Of a stretch of 18,724 nucleotides of DNA, positions 7,292 to 13,210 are shown piece by piece. Position 1 is the first letter of the stretch, and each line of letters opens with the position of its first letter. Origin of the DNA: G026625185 sp035256645 (GTDB taxonomy: Bacteria; Desulfobacterota; WTBG01; JAGOGO01); NCBI GenBank assembly GCA_035256645.1, contig DATEXU010000229.1, positions 1-18,724 of the forward strand, in the 5' to 3' direction. The translations under genes were made by a program, and so were the position numbers. A model generated the notes under the pieces. The model searched no databases, was not told where the DNA came from, and saw only the letters and a list, made by a program, of their open reading frames with translations.

Positions 7292-8722
7292 CTAATTCAC
7301 GTTTATCCTTTTTAGATAATCCTCCGCATGGCTGACAATGTCGTGCGCAGGATACTTCTTTATCAGTATAGCGAGCACCTCAGCCGCCTTTTGAGAAGCA
7401 TTGAGCTTTTCATGCATGATGTTTGCCGCCAAAAAATATGCTTTGGGAACTAAGGGACTCTTGGGATTTGCTCTAATGAAACGGTTTAAGGCGGTTACCG
7501 CACCCCGATGGTTTCTCCCTTTATCCAGGATCGTTGCTATCTTATAAAGGTTAAGGGGGTTAGGAGTAAAATTTGAGTCTTTAGCCACACATTCTGAATA
7601 AACCTGGCAAACTTTTTCTGCTTGATTTTCCTGAACCAGGATATCCAAGTACACCTTGCAGTGCTCCAATAATTCCGAAGTTAACTGTTTTAACTTAAGA
7701 AGTTTATAATAGCGCTCCGCCAGATTTATGTCGGTAATCGCGCCCTGAGTTTCATTTTTTATAAATGTGATTGCTTCATCAAGCTGTCCGTCCTGAATAA
7801 GGATATCAACCTTCCGGAGAGGGGTGCTCGCCATCCCTTCTTCGGGTGATTTTTTTTCTGAAGGCACATAATCCTCAAGATAAACTTCCCACCCTACTTC
7901 TTCATGATATTGGAGCAAAACATAGCCCATCAAATGATAGGAAATAAGAGTATATATGTTTCCGGCTAATGAAAAAAGAAAGATGTGCAGTCCTTTAGGC
8001 AAAAGCGCTATGATATACTGCGCCAAAGCTATAGGCGCACCGAGTAAAAAAACCAGAAAAAGGTACATCAGCAGATACCCCCACCCGATTCTCCAGGCCA
8101 TGCGAGCAAATATCCACGGATTACACGCGCTGATAAGACTCTCCGTAACCACCAAAACCGTAATCATTGCCGGAAGTAAAAGGAGCGCAAAACCAAGAAA
8201 TAAAAACGCCATTAAAATTCCGGCCACTTTTGCAATCATCCCAAAGGCAAAAAATAGCGCAAAATAAAGCCCAAATTGTTTAAACACAATAAAAGAATCG
8301 GAGGTTAAGGTCTCAGAGGTTATCTCCGGCGGTATAAGTCGTCCTGAAGCGGTTTCTTTGAGGGCAGCGTAAGAATATTTCACGAGCATTCCCCACATTA
8401 TTCCTCTCATCAATAAACTGAAAAATCCTCCTCCCCAAAAAAAAGAGCTGGCCAACGTAAGCACAATAATGAGGATTAAAGACCGAAGGTGAAAAGGGTA
8501 GAGGAAAATTTTAGGGAGTCTTTTCCAGAAAGGTTCAATCACATTCCCCAACGCAAGTTGTTTTGCGCGGGCGTTACACTTAGGACAAACATGGTAAGCC
8601 TGCGTTGCGCCATACGCCTGAGAAACATTTTTGGCAATGCAGCTTTCACAATAATAAACATTACAGGTGGGACACATCCAAAGCGCCGGTTTAGTTGGGT
8701 GATAATTGCAATAAACTTTCAT
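7292..8722 (-). CDS. Zinc-finger multispanning membrane protein with C-terminal TPR repeats
   Basis: 476 residues, no known specific function. Residues 1-50 form a B-box-like zinc-binding module with Cys5, His8, Cys17, Cys20, Cys25, Cys28, Cys46 and Cys49. Residues about 80-270 are strongly hydrophobic, with five or six membrane segments. Residues about 300-476 are TPR-like, with recognisable repeats such as HRGAVTALNRFIRANPKSP. Both ends are probably cytoplasmic (inference). Start choice: a GTG at 8749 would add nine residues, but AAGGAGG lies inside that extension and AAGGGG sits eight bases before the ATG at 8722, so 8722 is preferred. The gene converges on the rhomboid gene across a 142-base spacer that has no clear terminator. 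A role in membrane-protein handling is possible but not shown. Confidence 0.85.
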   Translation of the reverse strand: MKVYCNYHPTKPALWMCPTCNVYYCESCIAKNVSQAYGATQAYHVCPKCNARAKQLALGNVIEPFWKRLPKIFLYPFHLRSLILIIVLTLASSFFWGGGFFSLLMRGIMWGMLVKYSYAALKETASGRLIPPEITSETLTSDSFIVFKQFGLYFALFFAFGMIAKVAGILMAFLFLGFALLLLPAMITVLVVTESLISACNPWIFARMAWRIGWGYLLMYLFLVFLLGAPIALAQYIIALLPKGLHIFLFSLAGNIYTLISYHLMGYVLLQYHEEVGWEVYLEDYVPSEKKSPEEGMASTPLRKVDILIQDGQLDEAITFIKNETQGAITDINLAERYYKLLKLKQLTSELLEHCKVYLDILVQENQAEKVCQVYSECVAKDSNFTPNPLNLYKIATILDKGRNHRGAVTALNRFIRANPKSPLVPKAYFLAANIMHEKLNASQKAAEVLAILIKKYPAHDIVSHAEDYLKRINVN

Positions 8723-8781
8723 GGTAAACGCCCCTTCCTCCTTAGACACGTGATGTTAACATCATGCCCAAACGTTACCCC

Positions 8782-8968
8782 CGGTGAGACTGTGTCGTAA
8801 TCCATTTTTTGTCACCCTGAACTCGTTTCAGGGTCTCATAACATATTGATTGTATTAGATGCTGAAACAAGCCTGCCCTGAAGATTCTGAACCAAGTTCA
8901 GAATGACACGTTCAGGGTTCAGCATGACACTTTGCCTTGATATACTAATTATAACACAGTCTCGCTGG
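8782..8968. repeat. Palindromic element with terminal inverted repeats (first of a pair)
   Basis: Outer inverted arms lie at 8782-8796 and 8954-8968 (13 of 15 bases match; the inner ten, GAGACTGTGT, match exactly). Inside, 8811-8931 holds a second palindromic core starting TGTCACCCTGAACTCG. That core itself contains a further hairpin unit around 8885-8910 (TTCTGAACCAAGTTCAGAA). No ORF of note is present. The first 30 bases of the core are identical to 18583-18612. The element lies upstream of the zinc-finger protein gene and, together with the next one, explains most of the 521-base gap 8723-9243. Confidence 0.75.
8948..8956 (-). promoter_or_regulatory. Candidate extended -10 promoter inside a repeat element
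   Basis: Minus-strand TGTTATAAT is a perfect extended -10 (TGnTATAAT) pointing towards the zinc-finger protein gene, about 226 bases upstream of its ATG. No -35 hexamer is visible at 16-18 bases. It abuts the right terminal repeat of the element at 8782-8968. Weak evidence on its own. Confidence 0.22.
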
Positions 8969-9018
8969 AATAATAGGTTAAACGATGGGCAAACAAAACA
9001 AAAAATCATTTCCGCTTT

Positions 9019-9173
9019 GAGATTGTGTCACAGTTAGCCATTCGCCCTTCGACCATTCGGTTAACTCATGGCAGGCTTAGCTCAGGGTGAACGGCTAACT
9101 AATTGATTTTTAAAGTGCCGCGGTCCGTGCGTGGTGAGCTTGTCGAAGCATGAACGGACTGTGACACAGTCTC
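9019..9173. repeat. Palindromic element with terminal inverted repeats (second of a pair)
   Basis: Outer arms 9019-9034 and 9158-9173 match at 15 of 16 bases (GAGAYTGTGTCACAGT). Inside are two further inverted pairs: 9032-9046 with 9086-9100 (13 of 15), and 9123-9128 with 9154-9159. The terminal repeat shares GAGAYTGTGT with the neighbouring element at 8782-8968, so the two are probably members of one family sitting side by side. No ORF is inside. This is consistent with a non-autonomous (MITE-like) element. Confidence 0.72.
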
Positions 9174-9243
9174 TTTGAAAAGAATATGTGTGGCGAAATT
9201 GTTACCGCCTACCAACCTTATGGTGTTTGCTCGGTATTCGTTG

Positions 9244-9828
9244 CTATTTCGAATTTATCGTTGGCGCCCCAAGTCCAATCCAATCGCGATAGAGGCAGGC
9301 GGTTGCGTACACATAGATAGGGAAAGTGAAGATCACCCCTATGCCGACTAATAAAACCCCTGCAACACCCACCAGTGACGCGACCACATAAAAAGGAATC
9401 AGATCAGACCATCGTTCCTTGAAAAGCTGCAGACTTTCTTTGATCGCGTCAATAAAGGAAAGACGTTTTTCCCAAATCAGGGGAAATACAAAAATAAAAG
9501 GCGCGCCCGCCAGTAAGCTCAAAATAATACCCAAAAAAGGAACAAGACCAACAATGAAAGTTACTGCAAAAATGATAACCCATGCTAAAAGAGCATCCCA
9601 AAGCACATCAAAGCCCTTGAACAGGTCGCCGGTGGTAGCCTGCCTGCCTTTCATTCGCTGAAAGATTATATAATAAAAGCCGCAGAGCAAAGGCCCCACG
9701 ATAAGAATCCCGATTCCCGTGAGACACACACCGAAAATGATTAACGCGGGCAAGGCATACCCAATAACATCCGATTTTACGGCCTCAAACCCCTCCTTTA
9801 ACCAATCTCCTATCTTTACCTCTTTCAT
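9244..9828 (-). CDS. Small polytopic membrane protein, function unknown
   Basis: 194 residues, mostly hydrophobic, with about five or six membrane segments (roughly 22-37, 39-56, 78-95, 97-117, 143-162 and 161-180). The N-terminal GDWLKEGFEAVKSD and the segment GDLFKGFDVLWDALLAW alternate amphipathic and membrane helices. This resembles uncharacterised bacterial families such as DUF4013-type proteins, but I cannot assign one with certainty. No catalytic motif or signal peptide is seen. AAGGAAAATTT precedes the ATG at 9828, a good Shine-Dalgarno. It is transcribed alone on the minus strand, with repeat elements on both sides. Confidence 0.82.
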   Translation of the reverse strand: MKEVKIGDWLKEGFEAVKSDVIGYALPALIIFGVCLTGIGILIVGPLLCGFYYIIFQRMKGRQATTGDLFKGFDVLWDALLAWVIIFAVTFIVGLVPFLGIILSLLAGAPFIFVFPLIWEKRLSFIDAIKESLQLFKERWSDLIPFYVVASLVGVAGVLLVGIGVIFTFPIYVYATACLYRDWIGLGAPTINSK

Positions 9829-9940
9829 AAATTTTCCTTTTTTAAATTATTTTTTTCAAAGTAGATACCCACGCTCCTCCAAAGTCCTTGTTTTCTGTTG
9901 TGCCCCAGAAATCAAGGTTAATATTTTGAAAATAATAGCT

Positions 9941-9969
9941 ATTTAACCCCTTGCGCCATCAAAAGTCAA
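9941..9969 (-). promoter_or_regulatory. Candidate sigma-70-type promoter for the small membrane protein
   Basis: On the minus strand TTGACT (9969-9964) and TTAAAT (9946-9941) are 17 bases apart. The start would fall near 9934, leaving a leader of about 105 bases before the ATG at 9828. The -35 is close to consensus and the -10 is mediocre. Confidence 0.38.
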
Positions 9970-10002
9970 ACAAAAAAACAAGTCAACGATTTAAAAACTC
10001 TT

Positions 10003-10143
10003 ACCTGAATTGAGCGATTTTCATTACAAAACCAGTAGGACAGGCGTCTCGCCTGTCCTGAGGAGTGAAATGTTCGGACAGCCGGGACGGCTGTCCTACC
10101 GTAGTTTGGGCGCCTTAGCAAACAAGAATCGCTCAACTTAGGT
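10003..10143. repeat. Nested palindromic element: twin hairpins inside an outer inverted repeat
   Basis: Outer arms 10003-10021 and 10125-10143 match at 16 of 19 bases (core TTGAGCGATT). Inside are two perfect hairpins: 10037-10059, with a 10-bp stem AGGACAGGCG and a 3-base loop, and 10076-10096, with a 9-bp stem GGACAGCCG and a 3-base loop. The outermost bases of the pair (10035-10043 and 10091-10099) can also pair with each other. It occupies the middle of the 556-base gap before pyrE. No ORF is inside. Confidence 0.75.
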
Positions 10144-10159
10144 CTTAATTTTTTCTTCT

Positions 10160-10188
10160 TTGAGGTTATCGCAGAGATAAGGTATAGT
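10160..10188 (+). promoter_or_regulatory. Sigma-70-type promoter for pyrE
   Basis: TTGAGG (10160-10165) and TATAGT (10183-10188) are separated by exactly 17 bases, the optimal spacing, and both are close to consensus. Transcription would start near 10195, giving a leader of about 190 bases before the pyrE ATG. The predicted start falls at the left edge of a perfect palindrome (10194-10215). Confidence 0.55.
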
Positions 10189-10193
10189 AAATT

Positions 10194-10240
10194 CCGTTAG
10201 AAAATTTTCTAACGGGACAAGCGGGGCATTTCTAACAGGG
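10194..10240. promoter_or_regulatory. Perfect 22-bp palindrome plus a third half-site at the pyrE transcription start
   Basis: 10194-10215 is a perfect palindrome, CCGTTAGAAAA followed by TTTTCTAACGG. A third related half-site, TTTCTAACAGGG, lies at 10229-10240 in the same orientation as the right half, 23 bases downstream. The placement at the predicted start site suits an operator. It could equally be an interspersed repeat, or form a hairpin in the RNA leader. A further short inverted pair, GTAAAC (10240-10245) and GTTTAC (10253-10258), follows. Confidence 0.45.
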
Positions 10241-10288
10241 TAAACCAAAAAAGTTTACGGTTTGAAAAACGAAATGTTATAAGTGAAA

Positions 10289-10372
10289 ATGAAACGCAGG
10301 CAAAAGGAAAAATTCTCTTCTCAGGAACTTCCTGAACAAGAAAAAGATAAGGGTCCTCAATATATTCATTAA
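10289..10372 (+). CDS. Possible 27-residue leader ORF upstream of pyrE
   Basis: An ATG at 10289 (or in-frame GTG at 10283) opens a short, very hydrophilic frame that ends with TAA at 10370-10372, 13 bases before the pyrE start. The product begins MKRRQKEKFSS and ends GPQYIH. There is no good Shine-Dalgarno in front of it. It is in the predicted pyrE leader, so it could be a translated upstream ORF, but a chance frame of this size is quite likely. Confidence 0.18.
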   Translation: MKRRQKEKFSSQELPEQEKDKGPQYIH

Positions 10373-10385
10373 AAGGGAACGACTT

Positions 10386-10946
10386 ATGGAAAAAGAACTG
10401 TTGCGATTGATTTATGAAAAAGGGTTTAAGTTCAGTGAAGACGCAACCTTCAAACTTGCCTCCGGAAAAATGAGCAGCTATTACATTGACTGCCGGGTAG
10501 TTACCAGCCTCGCGAAAGCCAAATACCTTATCTCCCAACTCATGTTCAAAAAAATCGTTGACCTTAATGTCGCTGCTATTGGTGGGCCTGAGGCAGGCGC
10601 CATTCCGATTGCTGATGCGGTTTCGTACGCCAGTTATCTGCACGGCAAAGAAATAAAATCCTTCTGGATCAGGAAAGAAGCTAAAGGCCATGGTCTTAAA
10701 AAATGGATTGAGGGTGATGTAAAAGAAGGAGACAGGGTCGTCATTGTTGATGATGTTATCACCACCGGAAAGTCAACCATTGACGCTATGAGAAGAGCAC
10801 GAGAAGGAGGACTTATTGTTGTAAAAGCCATGGTACTGGTAGACCGGGAGGAAGAAGAAGGCAAACAGAATATCGAAAGGGAAGGGGTTAAGGTAGAAGC
10901 GCTGTTTACGGTCAGTGATCTCATGCGATTCCACGAGCAAGGATGA
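10386..10946 (+). CDS. pyrE: Orotate phosphoribosyltransferase
   Basis: Cytoplasmic enzyme of de novo pyrimidine synthesis: orotate plus PRPP gives OMP and pyrophosphate. The 186-residue length is in the normal range. Seen: FKLASGKMSSYYIDCR (about 22-37), the orotate-binding N-terminal region; IGGPEAGAIPIADAVS (about 65-80); and RVVIVDDVITTGKST (about 117-131), the PRPP-binding motif. The start ATG follows AAAGGGA at a good distance. It stands alone, without other pyr genes, behind its own promoter and a palindrome at the predicted start site. The next gene is convergent. Confidence 0.95.
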   Translation: MEKELLRLIYEKGFKFSEDATFKLASGKMSSYYIDCRVVTSLAKAKYLISQLMFKKIVDLNVAAIGGPEAGAIPIADAVSYASYLHGKEIKSFWIRKEAKGHGLKKWIEGDVKEGDRVVIVDDVITTGKSTIDAMRRAREGGLIVVKAMVLVDREEEEGKQNIEREGVKVEALFTVSDLMRFHEQG

Positions 10947-11016
10947 GACAAACCTTATCATACCAAGTCGTCTTCATGTGCATATCTTTGTTGCCTCCTC
11001 GTCAGTTTTCGTAAAT

Positions 11017-11068
11017 CGTAAAAAGTTAAACGTAAGGTGTTAAAACACTTCACGTCTCACTTTTCACG
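11017..11068. terminator. Long imperfect hairpin between convergent pyrE and M20 peptidase genes
   Basis: Arms 11017-11041 and 11044-11068 pair at 20 of 25 positions with a 2-base gap between them. It lies in the 178-base spacer between the 3' ends of pyrE and the M20 peptidase gene. Position suggests a bidirectional transcription stop, but there is no clean U tract and the stem is not GC-rich. It may instead be a degenerate CGTxAAA-type interspersed repeat. Confidence 0.4.
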
Positions 11069-11124
11069 TTTTGATCGTCGTCGCCTCGATCTGCTTTTGA
11101 ATGCAACGTGGTATAAAAGCATTG

Positions 11125-12471
11125 TCACGTACAATAACGCCGCACAATATCAAAAAGCACTTTTGTCCCGAAGACCAGGTCTTTTTTCGCTATCCGTTCA
11201 TTATGCCCATGAACCATATCCTGATGATGCGCCATGTCTCCTTCAACCAAGAGAGGAGCAAATCCAAACGCGACCGTCTTCCCGTTGCGGAAGAACCGGG
11301 AATCGGTCGCCCCTGATGAGATAAACGGGATGATCCTGGCTTTTGGGTCATGCCTAACAAGGGCTTCCCTGAAGATTTTAACAATCTCGTGGGAAAAATC
11401 CGACTCCGAAGCAGTAGCGCACTGTATCTCCTGGATTGTATACTGAGGGATGCCATCAAAAATCTTTGCGATCTCCTTTTTAACTCCTTCGATCGTTTCT
11501 CCAGGTAATATCCGGCAGTCTACCTCGCAAAAACATTCACTCGGAATAACATTGACCTTTTCTCCTCCTTTAACCACAGTAGGAACAAAAGTATTACGGA
11601 TCATAGCCAGGAGGAGTTTCTTTAAACCCTGATCAGGCATTGCTTCAAGAATTTCTGCGGCCCGAGCCGGTTCCTTTAAAAGACTTTGCAGAATCGGGGC
11701 TATTTCTTCATCTTCGGAAAAATCCTGGATGAACTTTTCTACGATTTGCGGCACCTGAATCTGAGCGCGATACCTTCCCAGAGCCTCTATGCTCCTTCCC
11801 AGGGCAAGGATGCAGTTATCTTCTCGAGGAAGTGAGCCGTGTCCCGGTGTTCCCTTAAAAATAATCCGAAACCAGCAGGCCCCCTTTTCTCCCGCCTGGC
11901 AGAGATAAAAATTCTTTGTCTTTCGGGCAAGTCCAACCCCCCCGCCTTCATTGATCACTACCTCAAACCGATTGAACTCCGGGCGGTCCTTGCAAAGCCA
12001 CGCGACCCCGGATTGTCCACCTTTTTCTTCATCGGCAGTGGCCGCCATAACCACATCCCGTTTGAGAGGCACATTGATTTTTTTAAGGAGAATAAGCACC
12101 AGGGTTTCCATGACCCCCAATGACTTGCAGTCCAAAGCCCCCCGCCCCCAGATTTCTTTTTCCACGATCTTTCCGGAAAACGGAGGATAAGTCCATTTTT
12201 CTTCTTCAACCGGTACCACATCGATATGGCTCAAAAGGAGAAGCGGTGGTTTGTTACCCGTACTTTTGAGACGCGCGATAAGATTACCCCGGCCGGGCCC
12301 AGATTCAATAATTTCATTTTCTATGCCCTCATGATCAAAAATGTTTTTTAAAAACCGGGCGCCTTTAATCTCGTTTCCCGGAGGATTGGTAGTATTAATC
12401 TGAAGATATTGACTCAAATACGTGGTTGCTTTTTCTTCAACGTCTTGCCAGTTAATTGTCTGTATGTCCAT
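11125..12471 (-). CDS. M20-family zinc metallopeptidase/deacylase
   Basis: 448 residues, typical for the M20 (ArgE/DapE/carboxypeptidase G2/aminoacylase) family, which hydrolyses amide or peptide bonds with a two-zinc centre. Inferred ligands: His82 in SHIDVVP, bridging Asp114 in GRGALDCKS, Glu149 in ADEEKGGQSG (with Glu148 as general base), Glu175 in INEGGG, and His421 in HGHNERI. His211 in GTPGHGSLP matches the conserved histidine of the lid/dimerisation domain. No signal peptide, so cytoplasmic. The exact substrate (acyl amino acid, dipeptide or other) cannot be told. GGTAG precedes the ATG closely, and the TAG stop of the upstream ogt gene lies 4 bases before this start, so the two form an operon. 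Confidence 0.93.
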   Translation of the reverse strand: MDIQTINWQDVEEKATTYLSQYLQINTTNPPGNEIKGARFLKNIFDHEGIENEIIESGPGRGNLIARLKSTGNKPPLLLLSHIDVVPVEEEKWTYPPFSGKIVEKEIWGRGALDCKSLGVMETLVLILLKKINVPLKRDVVMAATADEEKGGQSGVAWLCKDRPEFNRFEVVINEGGGVGLARKTKNFYLCQAGEKGACWFRIIFKGTPGHGSLPREDNCILALGRSIEALGRYRAQIQVPQIVEKFIQDFSEDEEIAPILQSLLKEPARAAEILEAMPDQGLKKLLLAMIRNTFVPTVVKGGEKVNVIPSECFCEVDCRILPGETIEGVKKEIAKIFDGIPQYTIQEIQCATASESDFSHEIVKIFREALVRHDPKARIIPFISSGATDSRFFRNGKTVAFGFAPLLVEGDMAHHQDMVHGHNERIAKKDLVFGTKVLFDIVRRYCT

Positions 12472-12475
12472 AGTT

Positions 12476-13042
12476 CTACCTTGATTCTTTTCCTCTGTTT
12501 TTTTCTTTCTTTTTAAAACCCATCACTCTTCCTTTGCTATCAAACATTGCTTCCTCCAGCTGTAACAGCCTCTGCTTTAATAAAATTCCTTCCGGCGCTG
12601 AAAACCCCCCTAACGTCCCATCTTTCCGTATTACTCTATGACAAGGCACGACGATGGGAAAAGGATTTTTTCCTAATGCATTTCCTACCGCCCGAAAAGA
12701 ACCCGGGGTTTTTATTTGAGTGCTTACCCACTGATAACTCCTCACTTCCCCCCAGGGAATAGTTTGTGTCGTTTTCCATACCGTGACTAAAAACTCTGTA
12801 TAACCTGCCGCATCAAAAGAAAAGCATGGAGTAATTTTTTTTCCTTCAAAATATTTTACCAGAAAATCAGCAATGGGTCGCAAATGCGCGTTATTTTTTT
12901 CAACCCCAGGAAATTCTTGGAAGATATCTTTTTCAACCTCAGTCCGCGCCGAATGGGGAAGTATTATCCTTTGAAGCCCTTTGCCCCCTTCCACCACCCC
13001 CATCCAACCAAATAAAGTTTTAAAAATAGAATATCTCATCAT
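12476..13042 (-). CDS. ogt: Methylated-DNA--[protein]-cysteine S-methyltransferase
   Basis: Direct-reversal DNA repair protein that moves the methyl group from O6-methylguanine to its own cysteine. 188 residues. The active-site motif is PCHRV, with Cys134; upstream is FRAVGNALGKNP, whose Arg117 matches the arginine finger that flips out the base. TIPWGEVRSY (about 94-103) is the usual start of the DNA-binding domain. No AdaA-type domain, so it is an Ogt-type protein; the symbol is by family. The start is the ATG at 13042 (a second ATG follows at 13039): GAGGTGA at 13060-13054 is its ribosome site. A GTG at 13057 lies inside that site and is unlikely. The basic C-terminal tail (GFKKKEKNRGKESR) is unusual but unremarkable. 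Co-transcribed with the M20 peptidase. Confidence 0.95.
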   Translation of the reverse strand: MMRYSIFKTLFGWMGVVEGGKGLQRIILPHSARTEVEKDIFQEFPGVEKNNAHLRPIADFLVKYFEGKKITPCFSFDAAGYTEFLVTVWKTTQTIPWGEVRSYQWVSTQIKTPGSFRAVGNALGKNPFPIVVPCHRVIRKDGTLGGFSAPEGILLKQRLLQLEEAMFDSKGRVMGFKKKEKNRGKESR

Positions 13043-13088
13043 GATAAAAAATATCACCTCTTCGTAACCTTTGATCTAACCCGGAGAA

Positions 13089-13118
13089 ATTTTAGGAAGA
13101 TTTTGCTATTAAAGTCAA
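13089..13118 (-). promoter_or_regulatory. Sigma-70-type promoter for ogt and the M20 peptidase
   Basis: On the minus strand TTGACT (13118-13113) and TAAAAT (13094-13089) are 18 bases apart; each is one base off consensus. The start would be near 13081, about 40 bases before the ogt ATG. Confidence 0.5.
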
Positions 13119-13142
13119 GTAAAAAGGAAGAGGTGATCAATC

Positions 13143-13171
13143 TTGACCCGGCTTGGATAACATGGTATGAA
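13143..13171 (+). promoter_or_regulatory. Sigma-70-type promoter for gpsA
   Basis: TTGACC (13143-13148) and TATGAA (13166-13171) are 17 bases apart. The start would be near 13178, about 33 bases before the gpsA ATG at 13211. It would also explain why the longer upstream reading frame of gpsA is not used. The -10 matches consensus at four of six bases. Confidence 0.4.
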
Positions 13172-13210
13172 AAAAACTTAGCCCAAATTTTCCTGAAAAA
13201 GGAGCCCTTC

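Noticed and set aside
8723..8749. GTG start extending the zinc-finger membrane protein by nine residues
   Set aside because: The ribosome-binding AAGGAGG lies within the extension, pointing to the ATG at 8722.
8782..10143. CRISPR array or integron-type array
   Set aside because: Repeats are inverted palindromes of different families, with no regular direct repeat-spacer pattern and no cas or integrase gene.
10209..10691. 160-codon minus-strand frame opposite pyrE
   Set aside because: Overlaps the conserved pyrE frame and its promoter region; composition looks like an antisense shadow.
13103..13210. N-terminal extension of GpsA
   Set aside because: The ATG at 13211 has a strong AAGGAG and places the Rossmann motif where the family has it; the extension overlaps a promoter candidate.
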